64,000 bases of DNA from Argentina anserina (lineage: Eukaryota; Streptophyta; Magnoliopsida; Rosales; Rosaceae), in contig NC_065873.1 in the NCBI RefSeq assembly GCF_933775445.1, forward strand, positions 28,458,001 to 28,522,000. The letters run 5' to 3'. A program made the position numbers and the translations under genes. The notes under the pieces are model-generated. The model had not been told where the DNA came from and made no database searches. It saw only the letters and a list, made by a program, of their open reading frames with translations. Positions 61,400 to 64,000 of this stretch are shown piece after piece. Within the stretch, counting starts at the first letter, position 1. Each line of letters opens with the position of its first letter.

Positions 61400-62166
61400 T
61401 ATCTTCGAATTTATAGCATAAAAGTTTAACCTAGCCAGAATTTATAACGTCCCAGAACCTATAATCTTATAATAAAACGTAAAGCTCTAAATTAGAAACG
61501 GACTGAAAGCTGACATGAAAACCCGCGGTGAGAGTGGGACAACAGAAGAGAGAGGCTGCCGCAGAAGAAGAAGAAGAAGAAGAAGAAAGGAGGGTTGTAG
61601 ACGACGTACCGACTGTGCGGGTTAAAACAATATATCAGGGATTGCGAGATGGGCTTTGGGTTGAAAGTCCATCAGCCCGATCGCGTTTATTTTTTAGAAA
61701 ACTAGACGGGAATATTATTAAGCAAAACAAGGCCAGAAAGCCAACAGTCGGTTTTATATTTTTCCTTTACCAAAATTGGGTCAAAAACGTAAAATAGTAA
61801 AGGAAAAAAGAAAATTTACAAGAGATAAAAATGAAAGAGAAGTGTTGTGGTTAGCTCAATTTTAGTGGGTAGTGCAAAGTTGAATCCGTACAAATATATA
61901 GGTAAAATGCTAGTATTATTTTATTTTTAAGAAATATAGGTTTACATTATAAAAGATGTGAAAGTACAGAATGTATGTGAAAATTAGTTATAAGTTAAGT
62001 ACTTGATATGTGATAACATGTTAGAGTACGTGATCGAAAGAGTTTGTCAGGCAAATAAATTATAGATTATTGAGTTTGATAAGCTTTTGTTACAAGCAAC
62101 GAAATGAGATGATCTGGTACAACCTTAATTTACATACCTCTGTACAAATATCTGCATAGTTGTTTT
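61400..62166. other. Displaced former upstream region of RPB5
   Basis: By the target duplication, this sequence was joined to 51598 before the retrotransposon arrived and so was the RPB5 upstream region. It contains a (GAA)n run at about 61566-61586 and AT-rich spacer; a + strand frame at 61528-61797 runs through the GAA repeat and is not convincing. Confidence 0.6.
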
Positions 62167-62523
62167 TCACTCTGGTCCTTTAATCGATCTGGTACTTTTG
62201 TATGGATCATACTTTGGTAAGCTCAGTAACTCTCCCAAACTCCGATCAATCCATTGATGCACTTTCTTGATGATCCACTTGTCAACGAAGTCAAAGAATC
62301 CCTCATGAGGAATTTTCATATTTCTAACATCGTCATCATCATCTTCTGGAGATTTTGGTACCCAATAAACTCTTTCTCCATCTTTCATCGTTGGCTCCTT
62401 CACCTTTACATATCGGTCATATGAATTTTGCCGGAATGGTGGCGGTGGAGTCTTCCATGGCTGCAAGGGTATCAGTTCCTTCAACGAGGTTAAACTCGGA
62501 GGCTTATCCTCCTTTCGAGCCAT
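62167..62523 (-). CDS. Hypothetical protein, 118 residues
   Basis: A single open frame with coding-like composition: MARKEDKPPSLTSLKELIPL, WKTPPPPFRQNSYDRYVKVK, DGERVYWVPKSPEDDDDDV, IPHEGFFDFVDKWIIKKVHQ, RSLGELLSLPKYDPYKS. It is rich in Pro, Lys and Asp, with an amphipathic helix-like FVDKWIIKKVHQWIDRSLGEL near the middle of the C-terminal half. No signal peptide or membrane segment. I do not recognise a family. A stop codon just upstream and an ATG in good context support the start; it lies beyond the retrotransposon on the same strand as RPB5. Could be an expressed lineage-specific gene or a chance frame. Confidence 0.6.
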   Translation of the reverse strand: MARKEDKPPSLTSLKELIPLQPWKTPPPPFRQNSYDRYVKVKEPTMKDGERVYWVPKSPEDDDDDVRNMKIPHEGFFDFVDKWIIKKVHQWIDRSLGELLSLPKYDPYKSTRSIKGPE

Positions 62524-62689
62524 CTAGATTAACACACAGTGAGAGACTCGAAATTGAATTAGTATGAAAAATGTCAGAAACAATATAAGGAATATGGAAT
62601 CCTTGACTATGCAATTCAATAATTACAGTCTTTGTCTTACTCTTTATGACTTTAAACTTAGACGTGGAATTGGTCTTGTTATAGAATTA

Positions 62690-63110
62690 TCTTGGGTTAC
62701 AAAAGAGAAATTTTTATATGTTACCGTAATAGTAACAGCATGTGTCAATGCCTAGTGGTATTCCATATTTTTATATTTCGACACGTGAATTTATCATACC
62801 AAAATTATAATATAACATATTTTTATTATTTGTGAAATGTATTTCATGTGTATTGATGATTTTAAACTAGGATTCAAGTTTAGGGTTTAGGTTTAGGGTG
62901 TAGGGTTTTAGGGTTTAGAGTATTAGAGTGTAATGTGTAAGGTTTTATAAAGAAACCTAAAATAGTATTTAACAAAATAGCTAAAATATAATATTTTCTG
63001 ATTAAATCTTGCGTGTTTTAAATTGTGATTGAAATGATAGACTATTAAACATTGTCACGTGGTGTTACGGTAACACTAAAAAATTTCTCGTTACAAAACC
63101 CTATTAGGAA
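62690..63110. mobile_element. Probable MITE with about 50-bp terminal inverted repeats
   Basis: Left end gttacaaaagagaaattttt then tatgttaccgtaa...catgtgtcaatg; right end in reverse complement gtaacgagaaatttttta then gtgttaccgtaa...cacgtgacaatg. The arms match at roughly three quarters of positions. The middle is AT-rich, non-coding, about 300 bp. Exact ends and target duplication are unclear. Confidence 0.7.
62876..62935 (+). repeat. Interstitial telomere-like repeats
   Basis: Four to five imperfect copies of the plant telomere unit: aagtttagggtttaggttta then gggtgtagggttttagggtt and tagag. They lie in the middle of the putative MITE. Confidence 0.8.
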
Positions 63111-63750
63111 ACGATTATGGAATCTAATGCATAAATAATTCTACTAGAATTCCACCATACGAGTAATATTTTACCTTAAATCATTATTTCACTAGGAGAG
63201 TAATTTTAGCCACACTTGGATTTCCTAATACATAGCCAGGCCTACAAAAGACAATAATATTTGATGAAAAATTCGTGTAAAGGCCCAATTGTAATGTGAC
63301 TATCAGATTTCATAGAGTACTTTGCAAAACTATCATGGGATTCATGGCTTGGTAATGTGACTAATGTCTATACTAAGTACTAACAGTGATTTGTGAAGCC
63401 AGATTGAATTGCAGCCTATTTGAGCTTAAATTTTCATTTATCGCTAATCAGGACTCTAATCATTCGTAAGCTTTGATGTTTTCGGCCTCAATTCTAATCA
63501 AAACTTGTAGTAGACCTTGCTGAATGCTGAAGGGTGGTGTTCTTTCAACTGATTATAATCCAGTCTAACCAAAAATTATTATGTGCAAGGGAAAATTGTT
63601 ATGTTAGTCGCGTTACGTGAAAGATGTATATATCAGTCATGAACTCATGATGTACAATTGTATTCAATACAAACATTCAGATCCCATTCTGTTTCTGCAA
63701 TTTATTATCAAGCTTGAAATTCAATCTCAATCTTTACAATTAACCAATCA

Positions 63751-64000
63751 TCAACTTGGAACATACCAACCTATTCGAGACCGAGTTGTAAACTCAATAC
63801 TGGGAAAAGATCTCATAATCTTGCCAGTATCTAAGTAGAACGTACCAATCTCTCGAGATCTATGATAGTTTGGAATCACGAATCTGCTTGTTCCTTTGCT
63901 TGCAAAATAAATGCAGCTCTCCCCGTATCCTTCAAAATCCTTTGAAGAGAGTGAGAAGGCAGATCTATCTCCGGCCAAAAACAATATTTGGTCTCCCAAA
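63751..64000 (-). CDS. DUF295 (F-box SKIP23-like) protein, C-terminal part
   Basis: Open at the right window edge; the 3' end (stop at 63753-63751) is inside. The 82 visible residues show the conserved C-terminal DUF295 pattern: GDQILFLAGDRSAFSLSSKDF, YGESCIYFASKG, then a strand DIGTF-like stretch (EIGTFYLDTGKI) and the terminal WYVPS where the family has WF.P. These proteins usually carry an N-terminal F-box and belong to a large, fast-evolving plant family of SCF substrate receptors. Whether an F-box is present here cannot be seen. The last residues look intact, with no stops. Confidence 0.8.
   Translation of the reverse strand, partial: LGDQILFLAGDRSAFSLSSKDFEGYGESCIYFASKGTSRFVIPNYHRSREIGTFYLDTGKIMRSFPSIEFTTRSRIGWYVPS

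Larger units (their letters stand above)
62524..63750. other. AT-rich spacer with a MITE
   Basis: Apart from the inverted-repeat element at about 62690-63110 and the telomere-like stretch within it, no gene is visible. About 63470-63640 is weakly similar to 38310-38500. Confidence 0.45.

Noticed and set aside
61528..61797. 89-residue frame with a Glu tract
   Set aside because: Arises from a GAA microsatellite in non-coding spacer; no conserved features.

Overview
The window looks like a gene-rich segment of a flowering-plant (core eudicot) nuclear chromosome. The genes are split by many short GT-AG introns, the proteins are plant-specific types (plastocyanin, CDSP32, phi-class GST, SMT2, phospholipase D delta, ACT-domain Raf-like kinase, MSL channel, PPR protein), there is a MIR171 hairpin, and the spacers hold plant LTR retrotransposons and MITEs. 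I cannot fix the family from the sequence alone.

Layout. 0-9 kb is densely packed: the 3' end of an ARID-HMG gene (HMGB9 type), SNRNP25 (U11/U12-25K), a phi-class GST, Mediator subunit MED30 and an MSL10-type mechanosensitive channel. 9.7-14.7 kb is a 16-exon ACT-domain dual-specificity kinase of the STY8/17/46 group. 14.7-19.6 kb has no protein gene but carries a MIR171 locus at about 17.4-17.5 kb. Plastocyanin follows at 19.6 kb, then phospholipase D delta (20.6-24.2 kb, reverse strand) and a 14-exon MFS transporter (25.6-29.7 kb, reverse strand). 29.7-35.4 kb is AT-rich spacer with a degraded Ty1-copia remnant and a GGTACC-rich repeat. Intronless SMT2 (35.4 kb) and intronless CDSP32 (38.8 kb) follow, then an uncharacterised basic protein of the syringolide-induced 14-1-1 family (42.3 kb), LYRM2 (46.0 kb), an intronless mitochondrial PPR gene of the At1g20300 type (47.5 kb) and the RNA polymerase subunit gene RPB5 (50.0-51.5 kb).

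The most unusual stretch is 50-61.4 kb. RPB5 has a one-base frameshift in its second coding exon and a decayed partial copy of its last exon just downstream. Only 112 bp upstream of its start codon sits a 9.8-kb Ty3-gypsy (Tekay/Del-like) LTR retrotransposon. It has a 5-bp target duplication, 2.75-kb LTRs, a Met-tRNA primer site and a polypurine tract. The LTRs are nearly identical, yet the interior is short, full of stops and carries a nested 683-bp hAT-type element with its own 8-bp target duplication. Past it lie an orphan 118-residue reading frame, a MITE with interstitial telomere-like repeats, and the edge of a DUF295 protein.

The genes are a normal mix of housekeeping and stress functions with no sign of an operon or biosynthetic cluster. 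I did not find a clearly new multi-gene system. The strongest leads are the RPB5/retrotransposon configuration, the discordant age signals within that element, the GC-AG intron in PLD delta, and the CT-repeat tracts next to the first 5' splice sites of two genes. Exon coordinates were derived by hand from splice signals, reading phase and family similarity; all functional names rest on recalled family features, not on a database search.
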